Shown here: positions 8,676-17,162 of the stretch, in pieces
Layout of the letters: the number at the start of each line of letters is the position of its first letter
Position numbering within the stretch: the first letter of the stretch is position 1
Assembly (NCBI RefSeq): GCF_011303955.1
Contig: NZ_CP049886.1
Location: forward strand, 124,001 to 188,000
From: Vagococcus coleopterorum
Lineage (GTDB): Bacteria; Bacillota; Bacilli; Lactobacillales; Vagococcaceae
DNA length: 64,000 nt
Reading direction: 5' to 3'
Notes under the pieces: model-generated
What the model was told of the DNA's origin: nothing
What the model saw: the letters and a program-made list of their open reading frames with translations, nothing else
The model's database searches: none
Position numbers and translations under genes: made by a program

Positions 8676-9230
8676 TTAGCTCTCGGAAATCACTTTCAAT
8701 AATTTTTGATAGACAGGCTTCATGAGCACTTCACCACTTACCTCGATTAATTTATCAAGCGGCCACCATTTTAAATCGTTCGTTTCTTCTTCGTTCCATT
8801 CTAAACGTTCAGCTGGATCAGCAACTAATATATAAGAAACATTCAAGTGTTGATGTTCTGCAATGAGTTCTCCATGTTTCAGATGTTCTTTTACAGGCAG
8901 GATATCCAAACTAGCAATCTCGTTATTTAAAAACTTGAAATTTGTTAGCCCAGTTTCTTCTCTGGCTTCTTTCAAAGCAACTGCTTTAAAGTCCTCATCC
9001 CCATCATTGTGACCGCCCGTCCAACCCCAGGCGTTGTATATTTTATGATGAATCAATAATGTTTCTTTTTTATCAGGTGAAATGATTAGAGCGGAGCTTG
9101 TAAAATGATTTTGGCGATTATCTCTTGTAAACAAATCCGCTTCTTGCTGGCAAATAGTTAGTATATCTGACTTAACCTTAGCTTCTTCCACATCACATGG
9201 TTGATAGTTTTCAATTAACTGAATTGACAT
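8676..9230 (-). CDS. Nudix hydrolase
   Basis: This 184-aa protein has a complete Nudix box from the glycine of GHNDGDEDFKAVALKEAREE onward (GX5EX7REUXEEXGU), with Lys in place of the usual Arg. It would hydrolyse a nucleoside diphosphate linked to another moiety; the substrate cannot be told from sequence. The ATG at 9230 is preferred over 9242 because GGAGG lies 5 bases before it. It is a single gene, divergent from pepA. Confidence 0.85.
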   Translation of the reverse strand: MSIQLIENYQPCDVEEAKVKSDILTICQQEADLFTRDNRQNHFTSSALIISPDKKETLLIHHKIYNAWGWTGGHNDGDEDFKAVALKEAREETGLTNFKFLNNEIASLDILPVKEHLKHGELIAEHQHLNVSYILVADPAERLEWNEEETNDLKWWPLDKLIEVSGEVLMKPVYQKLLKVISES

Positions 9231-9329
9231 AGGCGCCTCCATTTCTATTAATACTTTAATCCTATCACAGACCAGTCTATTTGATATAAAAAAATAATTG
9301 AAAAACTATGAAAACGGCTACATTAGCGT

Positions 9330-9383
9330 TATAATATAAGTATCAAACGAAAGCGAGGTGAACTCTGCAAAGCAGAGAACTCT
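9330..9383 (+). promoter_or_regulatory. pepA promoter (-10) and hairpin-spaced ribosome binding site
   Basis: TATAAT lies at 9330-9335. The Shine-Dalgarno GAGGTG (9355-9360) is 23 bases from the ATG, too far for normal use. The hairpin CTCTGC-AAA-GCAGAG (9363-9377) lies between; if it folds, the remaining spacing is 8 bases. GAACTCT is directly repeated at 9360-9366 and 9377-9383. Confidence 0.6.
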
Positions 9384-10460
9384 ATGAACGAAAAAACATT
9401 TAACCTAATTAAAAAGATGACTGAAGTTCAAGGTACAAGCGGTTTCGAAGACGACGTAAGAGAAGTAATGACAAAGGAAATTTCTCCTTTTGTTGATAAA
9501 ATCGAACACGATGGCCTAGGTGGCGTATTCGGTATCCGTAAAAGTAAAGTTGAAAACGCACCAAGAATTATGCTTGCTGCTCACATGGATGAGGTCGGCT
9601 TCATGCTTTCACAAATTACTGAAACAGGCATGTTCCGTGTCGTTCCTCTTGGTGGTTGGAACCCTTATGTTGTTTCAGCTCAACGCTTCACTTTAAAAAC
9701 ACGTAAAGGTAACTACCCTGTTATCTCATCATCAGTTCCTCCGCATTTATTACGCGGCACAAGTGGTCCTGCAAAAATCGAAGCCTCTGATATTTTATTC
9801 GATGCAGGGTTCTCTTCAAAAGAAGAAGCGGAAGAATATGGTGTGCGCCCTGGCGACAGCATCGTGCCCGTTTCTGAAACAATTAAAACAGCCAACGGTA
9901 AAAATATCATCAGTAAAGCTTGGGATAACCGTTATGGTTGTACCTTAGTCATTGAAGTTTTAGAAGCTTTGAAAGATGAAGAACTACCTTTCACATTAAT
10001 TGCCGGTGCTAACGTACAAGAAGAAGTTGGCTTACGTGGTGCTAAACCTTCAACTAACAAGTTCAAGCCCGATTTATTCTTCGCTGTTGATTGTTCACCA
10101 GCAAATGATTTAGAAGGTAAAAAAGATACATTCGGTCACTTAGGCGAGGGTTTCTTAGTTCGTATCTTCGATCCAGGTATGATTACACTAGGTCGCATGC
10201 GTAACTTCTTATTAGATGTGGCAGAAGAAAACAAAATTAAACATCAATACTTTGTTTCAAAAGGTGGAACAGATGCTGGTGCCGCTCACCTAGCAAATGA
10301 TGGTGTGCCAAGTGCGGTTATCGGTGTGGCTGGACGCTATATCCACACTCACCAAACAATGTTCAGCATGGAAGATTATGAATCAGCTAAAGAAATGGTC
10401 TTAACAACATTAAGAACTTTAGATGCTGATAAAGTAAACGAAATTATTTACGGAAAGTAG
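9384..10460 (+). CDS. pepA: Glutamyl aminopeptidase, M42 family
   Basis: This 358-aa cytosolic metallo-aminopeptidase removes N-terminal Glu/Asp from peptides in lactic acid bacteria. M42 metal-ligand regions are visible: AAHMDEVGF (His67, Asp69), KAWDNRYG, NVQEEVGLRGA (catalytic Glu pair), FAVDCSPAND and the C-terminal His in YIHTHQTMFS. It heads a four-gene operon with ytpP, usp and ytpR. The translation start has an unusual structured spacer. Confidence 0.94.
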   Translation: MNEKTFNLIKKMTEVQGTSGFEDDVREVMTKEISPFVDKIEHDGLGGVFGIRKSKVENAPRIMLAAHMDEVGFMLSQITETGMFRVVPLGGWNPYVVSAQRFTLKTRKGNYPVISSSVPPHLLRGTSGPAKIEASDILFDAGFSSKEEAEEYGVRPGDSIVPVSETIKTANGKNIISKAWDNRYGCTLVIEVLEALKDEELPFTLIAGANVQEEVGLRGAKPSTNKFKPDLFFAVDCSPANDLEGKKDTFGHLGEGFLVRIFDPGMITLGRMRNFLLDVAEENKIKHQYFVSKGGTDAGAAHLANDGVPSAVIGVAGRYIHTHQTMFSMEDYESAKEMVLTTLRTLDADKVNEIIYGK

Positions 10461-10469
10461 GATTTTAAA

Positions 10470-10787
10470 ATGATTATCCCAACAAACTATGAAGAACTTG
10501 CAACTTTAATCGATACAAAAAATACAGTCTTATTCTTTACAGCTGACTGGTGCGGAGACTGCGTCTTCATCAAACCAGTTATGCCTGAAATTGAAGCAGC
10601 CTTCCCCGACTACACTTTTATTCAAGTAGATCGTGATGAATACATTGATTTGTGTTCTGATTGGGCTATCTTCGGTATTCCAAGTTTCGTCGTTACACAT
10701 GACGGTAAAGAAACGGCCCGTTTAGTTAACAAGCAACGTAAAACAAAAGAAGAAGTTATCGCGTTCTTAACAGAAGCAACTAAATAA
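10470..10787 (+). CDS. ytpP: Thioredoxin-like protein YtpP
   Basis: This 105-aa thioredoxin-fold protein has the active site WCGDC (27-31) instead of WCGPC and a cis-Pro region GIPSFVV. Asp in place of Pro makes a more oxidising or less general thioredoxin likely. It follows pepA by 9 bases and precedes usp and ytpR, so it is probably part of one operon. Confidence 0.9.
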   Translation: MIIPTNYEELATLIDTKNTVLFFTADWCGDCVFIKPVMPEIEAAFPDYTFIQVDRDEYIDLCSDWAIFGIPSFVVTHDGKETARLVNKQRKTKEEVIAFLTEATK

Positions 10788-10802
10788 GAAAGGGTGTTTA
10801 GG

Positions 10803-11267
10803 ATGATTGAAAAACAAGAATATCAACGTATCTTAGTTGGGATTGACGGTAGTGATCAAGCTCGAAATGCATTTAACAAAGCTTTAGCCGTTGCTAAACG
10901 TAACAATGCTAAAGTAATCGTAGCTCACGTCATTGAAAATAAACTTTATGGAAATATGGGTTACTCTCTTGTGACACCTGACTTAGTTCAACGTGAAACA
11001 GATCGTTCAAAAGAATTATTAGCTGAATATAAAGACTATGCACGCGCTCAAGGCTGTGATACAGTAGAAACAGTTTTAGCTTTTGGTTCGGCAAAAGTAT
11101 TAATGGGAAGTGAACTTCCTGAAGAACACAATGTCGATCTAATCATGGTTGGTCAATCGGGCTTAAGTGCGGTTGAAAAATTCATGATGGGAAGTGTCAG
11201 TGACTACGTGATTCGTCACGCACCATGTGATGTCTTAGTTATTCGCCCAGAAGAAAACGAAGAATAG
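10803..11267 (+). CDS. Universal stress protein, UspA family
   Basis: This 154-aa UspA-fold protein has the ATP-binding pattern G2xG9xG(S/T) at GQSGLSAVEKFMMGSVS and an N-terminal ILVGIDGS. It is of the ATP-binding Usp type. The ATG at 10803 has AAAGGG 8 bases upstream; a GTG at 10794 overlaps that site and is rejected. It lies in the pepA operon. Confidence 0.9.
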   Translation: MIEKQEYQRILVGIDGSDQARNAFNKALAVAKRNNAKVIVAHVIENKLYGNMGYSLVTPDLVQRETDRSKELLAEYKDYARAQGCDTVETVLAFGSAKVLMGSELPEEHNVDLIMVGQSGLSAVEKFMMGSVSDYVIRHAPCDVLVIRPEENEE

Positions 11268-11284
11268 ATTTAAAGGAGAGTCTC

Positions 11285-11911
11285 ATGATTTACACTTATA
11301 ACAAAGAAGCGGTTGGTGACGTCTTAATGGTTACTGTTGCAAATGCAGCAGGTAACAAGGTTGAAGCGGACCGTAAAGAAAATATTGCACGTATTTACGT
11401 GACTGAATCAAATGAAACAGTTGGTTGGAACTTTTTCAATGCTAGTGAAGTTTTAACAAACTTAACTGGCAACGGCCAAGTCTTCCCTACTGATTCAGAA
11501 AAAGAACAGTTAGATCAAGCGATTACCAAGGCCGGTTTCAATGAAACTATTGCTGATGACCGTCGCCCAAAAATTGTTTCCGGTTTAGTCAAAGAGTGTG
11601 TCCCACACCCTGATTCAGATCATTTATCTGTCACTCAAACTGAAGTCGACAACGGCGAAGTCCTACAAATTGTTTGTGGCGCTGCTAATGTTCGTGAAGG
11701 TTTAAACGTTGTTGTTGCCAAACCTGGTGCAATGATGCCTGACGGAATGATTATTTGGCCAGGTGCTTTACGTGGTGTGGAAAGTTTAGGGATGTTATGC
11801 TCTGCTCGTGAACTTGCTGTTCCAAATGCCCCTGAAGCAAAAGGTATCTTAGAGTTACCAACTGATTACCCAGTCGGCGAAGCCTTCGATGCTGCTAATT
11901 ACAAGCTTTAA
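11285..11911 (+). CDS. ytpR: tRNA-binding domain protein YtpR
   Basis: This 208-aa protein has a DUF4479-type N-terminus and a C-terminal EMAP/Arc1-like tRNA-binding OB fold (about 90-200, with VSGLVKECVPHPDSDHLSVT). The domain is like the N-terminus of PheT, but the protein is free-standing. Its exact role is unknown. It is the last gene of the pepA operon. Confidence 0.9.
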   Translation: MIYTYNKEAVGDVLMVTVANAAGNKVEADRKENIARIYVTESNETVGWNFFNASEVLTNLTGNGQVFPTDSEKEQLDQAITKAGFNETIADDRRPKIVSGLVKECVPHPDSDHLSVTQTEVDNGEVLQIVCGAANVREGLNVVVAKPGAMMPDGMIIWPGALRGVESLGMLCSARELAVPNAPEAKGILELPTDYPVGEAFDAANYKL

Positions 11912-11914
11912 AAT

Positions 11915-11954
11915 AAAAAGCCCCTCTTGTTGAAGTCAACAAGAAGGGCTTTTT
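11915..11954. terminator. Bidirectional terminator ytpR / toxin gene
   Basis: A long stem (AAAAAGCCC..TCTTGTTGA with its complement, one mismatch) has A- and T-runs on each side and separates convergent genes. Confidence 0.9.
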
Positions 11955-11965
11955 ATTTTTTTAGA

Positions 11966-12940
11966 TTAATTATTTTTAGTAACTCTAGGACTGATTGTAT
12001 AAGTTTTGTCTACACTGTTTACATTTTTTTCTAGAGAGCTCACTTTCACATTAAAAGTTGTTCCATAATTGGCTGAGTAAACCCCACTCCCTAATATGTT
12101 GTGTGTTTGGGATTCTGTGTCGTAAAAATAACCATCAATTTTAAAGTCATTATCTACATTGTATTTATATACATTTTTCCAAGAGGCATTTATCGGTTTT
12201 TTCTTTAACATAATGCCCAGCGTTTCATAAAAAGCGTTTCCTTTTACCATTTCATCATTAGGATCAACTTCACCTATTATCTTAGTTTTACCTGATATCT
12301 CCGCTTCATTCAACGAAACATTGACTACAACCGAGCTTTTCGGAGGGACAGTTATTGATTGAGCATCAGCTGTGTATGTATAAGTTTCGGTATCAGTATT
12401 GGTCTTTGTACTATTAAGTGAGTACTCTGTTTTCAGAGTTACATCAGTTGAACCAATTAATGGAATACCAAATGATGCTTTCACATCTGAACCTAATTTG
12501 AAGCCATGTGTTACTTGAGATGAAATAGTGTGAGTAATTGTTTTAGCAAAGGTATTTGTTTTTAAGGATTGAGGGGTATCAGTATTATTGGTTAAAATAG
12601 ATTCACCAACAAATAGAGTGGACTGATTTTCTACGACAGGATTGCCATCAGGGAGCACACGGAAATTATCAATTGTTGGGTTAGGTCTTTCAGCTTTAGA
12701 CCCTTTATATTTATACTCAGAAGGTATCAGTTGTTTACCATAATTGTTTAACATTATTCTAGTAAAATCAATTGGATCCGTTAAAATGCCTTCTGCCCTA
12801 GGATTTATATTATTTCTCGTTTCACCCATAGACTCACTCTGAAGATCACCTAATTCAGTGGTACTAGCTATAGAGCTAATAGGCAAACAAAGCGATAAAG
12901 ACAACAGCGCTAGACCTGTGAGAGTTATTTTTTTATTCAT
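11966..12940 (-). CDS. Secreted ETX/MTX2 (aerolysin-like) beta-pore-forming toxin
   Basis: This 324-aa protein has a signal peptide (about 1-25, cleavage after SSIA) and the features of the epsilon-toxin/MTX2 family. NNTDTPQSLKTNTFAKTITH begins a Ser/Thr-rich strand. SQVTHGFKLGSDVKASFGIP and TDVTLKTEYSLNST form the amphipathic insertion-loop region, and QSITVPPKSSVVV matches the conserved VPP strand of ETX. Family members oligomerise on membranes and form beta-barrel pores. The receptor-binding domain I (about 40-100) is specific, and its target cannot be predicted. The gene has its own promoter, a strong ribosome site (GAGGAGG) and a terminator. No transposase or partner gene is adjacent. 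The family call rests on motif memory, not a search. Confidence 0.85.
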   Translation of the reverse strand: MNKKITLTGLALLSLSLCLPISSIASTTELGDLQSESMGETRNNINPRAEGILTDPIDFTRIMLNNYGKQLIPSEYKYKGSKAERPNPTIDNFRVLPDGNPVVENQSTLFVGESILTNNTDTPQSLKTNTFAKTITHTISSQVTHGFKLGSDVKASFGIPLIGSTDVTLKTEYSLNSTKTNTDTETYTYTADAQSITVPPKSSVVVNVSLNEAEISGKTKIIGEVDPNDEMVKGNAFYETLGIMLKKKPINASWKNVYKYNVDNDFKIDGYFYDTESQTHNILGSGVYSANYGTTFNVKVSSLEKNVNSVDKTYTISPRVTKNN

Positions 12941-12976
12941 ATATATCCTCCTCTATAAGTAAATTACTAGAAAATT

Positions 12977-13005
12977 AAAATACGCAACAGAAAGACTCAT
13001 GACAA
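12977..13005 (-). promoter_or_regulatory. Putative toxin gene promoter
   Basis: On the minus strand TTGTCA and TATTTT are 17 bases apart, about 35 bases upstream of the toxin start codon. The -10 is a weak match. Confidence 0.45.
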
Positions 13006-13505
13006 ACTGAGCAATAACACATACACTCCCCCTTTCTTACGCACGAATGCACTTTTATTAGTTGGAACTATTATGCGGTGAAAAGCTTTTAACCCTAATA
13101 GATACAACCCAAAAACTAAGTAGGTTGGAAAAACTTAAATAAGTTATTGATTACACAATTTCTATTTCTTTAAAACTATTGAATTTAATTTTATATTTAT
13201 TAATCACATCATTCGAAATACATACTTTTTTAGAACGGTCTTTATGTGCAAAGAGTAACATGGTTTTATTTCTAACTCAAGACTTTTTCCTGATGAATAT
13301 AATTATATAACTTGGTAAAATTTAATATAATAACAAGGTTTCCAAATGGATTATTCTAAACTCGAACAATTTAAAAAACATTATTTTAGCCTGACGTTAA
13401 CTGAAAAATTAATAGGAATCACATCATAAAAATAGAACATCGTGAAACAGTCATTTTTACTCTGAACATTTCAACAGAAGCTATTATGATAATAAAAATC
13501 GAATA
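13006..13505. other. Gene-poor gap upstream of the toxin, with short ORF remnants
   Basis: No convincing gene is present. Two short frames look like coding relics. On the minus strand 13151-13261 encodes 36 residues starting MLLFAHKDRSKKVC, without a ribosome site. On the plus strand 13346-13429 encodes 27 residues starting MDYSKLEQFKKHY, preceded by TATAAT-like and AAGG sequences. Reading through its stop, the same frame stays open for 25 more codons to 13507. The base composition is very AT-rich. Confidence 0.5.
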
Positions 13506-13547
13506 AAAAAACTGCGGGTCACCGATTAAATATCGGAAACTCGCAGT
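13504..13547 (-). terminator. Terminator of the yhaO-yhaN-yhaM operon
   Basis: The stem ACTGCG..CCGAT / ATCGG..CGCAGT is followed on the minus strand by seven T residues. Confidence 0.85.
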
Positions 13548-13561
13548 CTAGTGCTTTTTTA

Positions 13562-14506
13562 TTATTTACTATTAGGTCGATAAAAACGACGGCCATCCAT
13601 TCCGAATAGTGCATTGGTATACTGACCTGGTTCAACTTGTTCCAAGGCCCCCATCATCATTTGCATTGAGGCATCAATGTTGTCAATTTGATGTAAGACT
13701 TCCGCTTCCATAATTCTTGGTCGCACTGGTGAACCGTAATCTAATTGACCGTGATGAGCTAAAATCATATGTTTCAAGACAATCACATCTTCTGATTGTT
13801 CATCAATTTTAAGGGCTACACAAGCTTTAGAAATTTCTTCATCCACTATGACAATATGTCCTAATAAATTACCCGCTAACGTGTACTCTGTTCCAATTGG
13901 ACCAGATAACTCAATAACTTTCCCTAAGTCATGTAGCAAGACACCAGAATATAATAACGACGCATTCAAGGCTGGGTATTCTTTACACAACGATTTAGCG
14001 ATACGTAACATTGAGACTGTATGGACCGCTAATCCTCCCACAAACGCGTGGTGGAAATTTTTAGCTGCTGGATACTCATAAAAAGCTGTTTGATGTTCTA
14101 CCAACAAGTGACGAACAATCCGGTTCCAAGTGGCATTAGTTATTTCAAAAATAGTTTGATTAATTTCTTCGGCCAAGTCTTCTTTTTGAACCGGAGATTT
14201 TTCCATATACAGCTCTGCTTGGTATGGTTCTTCTTCTGTCGCTAGTCTTAGTTTGATAATTTTAACTTGCGGTGTATTTTGATAAACTTCACGTTTACCA
14301 TTTAAGAAAACAACTTTCCCTGCTTTGTAGCGTTCAATTTCATCTTCTGTTGCACCCCAAAATTTACCATCAATATTCCCTGAACCATCTTGGAAGGTGA
14401 AGGCGATGAATTTCTTCCCGTTTTTCGCTAAGCGAACGTCTGCTTGTTTAATCAAAACAAACATTTCAAATGTATCATCTACTACTAGGTCACGAATTTT
14501 TTTCAT
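13562..14506 (-). CDS. yhaM: 3'-5' exoribonuclease YhaM
   Basis: This 314-aa exonuclease trims RNA (and DNA) 3' ends. An N-terminal OB fold (about 10-90) is followed by an HD domain. AVHTVSML, LLHDLGK (His-Asp near 192-193) and LAHHGQ supply the metal ligands. The ATG at 14506 has AAAGGAG 8 bases upstream. It lies 13 bases after yhaN and ends the operon. Confidence 0.94.
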   Translation of the reverse strand: MKKIRDLVVDDTFEMFVLIKQADVRLAKNGKKFIAFTFQDGSGNIDGKFWGATEDEIERYKAGKVVFLNGKREVYQNTPQVKIIKLRLATEEEPYQAELYMEKSPVQKEDLAEEINQTIFEITNATWNRIVRHLLVEHQTAFYEYPAAKNFHHAFVGGLAVHTVSMLRIAKSLCKEYPALNASLLYSGVLLHDLGKVIELSGPIGTEYTLAGNLLGHIVIVDEEISKACVALKIDEQSEDVIVLKHMILAHHGQLDYGSPVRPRIMEAEVLHQIDNIDASMQMMMGALEQVEPGQYTNALFGMDGRRFYRPNSK

Positions 14507-14519
14507 CCTAACCACTCCT

Positions 14520-17147
14520 TTATAAGTGTTCTACAACAATTTTTTCTGATTCAGCAAAGTTTAATAGTTCTTGGTCCGATGTTAAGCAGATTACTTGGAC
14601 AACCGCGCTTATTTCTACTAAGACATTAAATAAGGCGATTTTTCTCGCTTGGTCATAGTGTAACCAACCATCATCAATGATCAACGGTGCAATGTTTGTT
14701 CCTTGGTGTAATTCAATAAAGGCCAAACGAACTGCCAGATAAAGTTGATCCCTAGTTCCAGTTGATAACTCACTTAAATGATAACATACTCCCTCACGAT
14801 TAAAAATAAGGAGCTCATCATTTACAAGGTCACACCTGTGGTACGTTCCTAAAGTTAGACGATTTAATAATAAGCTAGTGGTTTTTAATAAGGCTGGAAC
14901 ACGTTGCGACGAAATTTGATTTAAGACGTCATCCGCCACGACTGAACTTAATTGTAAACTAGCCCAGTCTGAACTTAACTCACGTAACTCATCTTCCAAA
15001 GCAGCTTGTTCTTGATAAAGGCTTGCTAAGGAACCATCACTTTCAGCTTGTTTAATAGCGAATCGAAGATGGCGAATAGTTTCATCCAATTCACCTAACT
15101 CACTTTGAATAGCACGATAACGTTGACTAAGATCCTGATAGTCTGAACGCAGCTGAACTTGGTTGTAGGAAGCGTCATTATCTAATTCAAAATAAGGTGC
15201 TAACTTAGCACTTAGTTGACGTAATTCTTGCTGTGACTCATGGTTAGACAATTGCTCCGCTAAAACCTCTGCATGGTTAGCAACTGATAATTGTGGATGA
15301 ACTTTTGCTAAGGTTTGCGCCATTTGTTTTTCTTTCGCTTCAATTAAGGCTAATGGCTGTTGCCATTGTTGAGACTGGCTGACTTGTTCCAGCGTTTTTA
15401 ATTGTTGAATTTGTGTTGCTGAAAATTCTGCTAGATTTTGAAACTTACTGCCAATATCCTGACCTGATGGAATCCAATCTTTCAGCTTAATAAATGCTGT
15501 TTCAATTTTTGCCAATTGAACTTGGCTAGCGGTCTTTTTACTTAATAAACTTGTTCGTTCTGAGACCAACGTAGCCAAATGTTGACGTAATGGTAATTGA
15601 TAAAGCCATTCTTTAACTGTTTGGTTTATATCAAATCCATAGTCAGCTGCTAGTTGTTCCTTAGTCGTTAAGATTGACGTCCATCTACTATCAGCTAGTT
15701 TTTTCTTATCTTGAGCTGCGCTTAATTGTGTTAAGGTAACGGCGCCTAATGTGCCAGCGCCACTGTTGATTCGGCGATAAATTACGACGGCAATAAGCCC
15801 CGAGACAACCGCTGCCAACCCAAATACTGCTAGCATCCACTGTTGGTTAAGCCAATAGAAAGCGACGCCAACTAACGCAATCAATCCCGGAAACAACCAC
15901 AACCGTTGAAGTTTACGCTGACGTTTGACTTGTTGCTCCTGATAGTGTTTTCCTTGCTCAACAAGTCTAGCAAATTCAGCTGTTGCTTGTTGCTGTTCAT
16001 AGCTAAAGTGACGTTCATCTTCTGCTAAGTCAGCTAACTTAGATTCGAGTTGGGAAGGAATTGGCTGCGCTTGCCAATTAGGATTTCCTTCTGACAGTTC
16101 TTGAACAGCTGCTTCTTTTTCTCGAAGCTGTTCTTCTAGAGACTCTAGTTTACTAAGCTCTTTTTCCACACTAACACGTTGGTTTAACAAGCGTTGAATG
16201 TCTTGCTCTTCTTCTAAATAAAAAGCAACCGCTGGTGATAAAGTTCCTTGAGCAAAGGCCGATTGTTTTAGTTGTTGATAATGTGCTTTTTGGTCAGCTA
16301 ATTGATTGATTTGAAAGTTTAGTTCTTGTAATTGCGTCACTTCGTCTTGCGACAACTCAAGAGTTGCCGTCTCGTTTAGTTGCTTAACTTGGTAACGATA
16401 CTCTTCCAACAAACCATAATGATCAAGTTGTTGCTCTTGAAGCATTTTCTTTGTTTCTAACTCTTGAGACAGTTGTTGATTTTTTACAAAGTCTGCTTCT
16501 GCTATTTCTAGTTCTTCTTTGTTTTCTTGATAACTACTTTCAGCTTTTTCTTTTAGTTGTATTTTTTCAGTTAATTCTCGGTAACTTAACACCAGTTGAT
16601 TCAACTTAGGATTACGTCCCGTTTTTTTGTAAAGTTCTTGTTGTGCTTTCTGCCACTCTTCTTGTTGCTCAATGACTTGTTTACTACCGGCTAGCCCAAC
16701 TACTAACAATAACTCTTGGAGCTTAGTTTCATCTAAGTTTTTGATATTTAGCAGTTGACCTTGTTCTAGGGTATAGACTTCTTTAAAGACTTCTTCCGTT
16801 AGGGGGGCTAAAAATTCTGCCACTGAGATCACCATATCTGGTTCAGTCATGATTTGAACCGTCGCTTGATGTTTATTTACATCTTTAAAGCGACTGATTT
16901 TAGCTTGCCCAAATTGCGGGTGATTGACCCAAATATGGCCCCCATAACTTCCTCCATCTCTGGGAGTGTAATCACGAACAGCACCTCGTTTAGTAGGAAA
17001 ACCAAATAAAATAGTTTGAATAAAATGATAAATAGTCGTTTTACCGGCTTCATTATCACCAAAGAATAAGGTCACTTCCTCGCCCAGTTCAAAAATTTGC
17101 TGGCGCCATTGACCGAAGCCAACAATTTCTAATTTTTCAATTTTCAT
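14520..17147 (-). CDS. yhaN: YhaN, SMC/Rad50-like AAA ATPase
   Basis: This 875-aa protein has a Rad50/SbcC-like layout. Walker A GDNEAGKTT (30-38) and a Q-loop half lie at the N-terminus. Two long Gln/Glu-rich coiled coils occupy about 180-400 and 500-730. A hydrophobic pair of membrane-type helices sits between them (about 420-460). The C-terminal half has the signature LSTGTRDQ and Walker B PLIIDDGW. The central membrane segment is typical of YhaN-type proteins and absent in SbcC. With YhaO it probably forms an SbcCD-like nuclease complex, possibly tethered to the membrane. Confidence 0.9.
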   Translation of the reverse strand: MKIEKLEIVGFGQWRQQIFELGEEVTLFFGDNEAGKTTIYHFIQTILFGFPTKRGAVRDYTPRDGGSYGGHIWVNHPQFGQAKISRFKDVNKHQATVQIMTEPDMVISVAEFLAPLTEEVFKEVYTLEQGQLLNIKNLDETKLQELLLVVGLAGSKQVIEQQEEWQKAQQELYKKTGRNPKLNQLVLSYRELTEKIQLKEKAESSYQENKEELEIAEADFVKNQQLSQELETKKMLQEQQLDHYGLLEEYRYQVKQLNETATLELSQDEVTQLQELNFQINQLADQKAHYQQLKQSAFAQGTLSPAVAFYLEEEQDIQRLLNQRVSVEKELSKLESLEEQLREKEAAVQELSEGNPNWQAQPIPSQLESKLADLAEDERHFSYEQQQATAEFARLVEQGKHYQEQQVKRQRKLQRLWLFPGLIALVGVAFYWLNQQWMLAVFGLAAVVSGLIAVVIYRRINSGAGTLGAVTLTQLSAAQDKKKLADSRWTSILTTKEQLAADYGFDINQTVKEWLYQLPLRQHLATLVSERTSLLSKKTASQVQLAKIETAFIKLKDWIPSGQDIGSKFQNLAEFSATQIQQLKTLEQVSQSQQWQQPLALIEAKEKQMAQTLAKVHPQLSVANHAEVLAEQLSNHESQQELRQLSAKLAPYFELDNDASYNQVQLRSDYQDLSQRYRAIQSELGELDETIRHLRFAIKQAESDGSLASLYQEQAALEDELRELSSDWASLQLSSVVADDVLNQISSQRVPALLKTTSLLLNRLTLGTYHRCDLVNDELLIFNREGVCYHLSELSTGTRDQLYLAVRLAFIELHQGTNIAPLIIDDGWLHYDQARKIALFNVLVEISAVVQVICLTSDQELLNFAESEKIVVEHL

Positions 17148-17162
17148 TTTATTGACCTCCTT

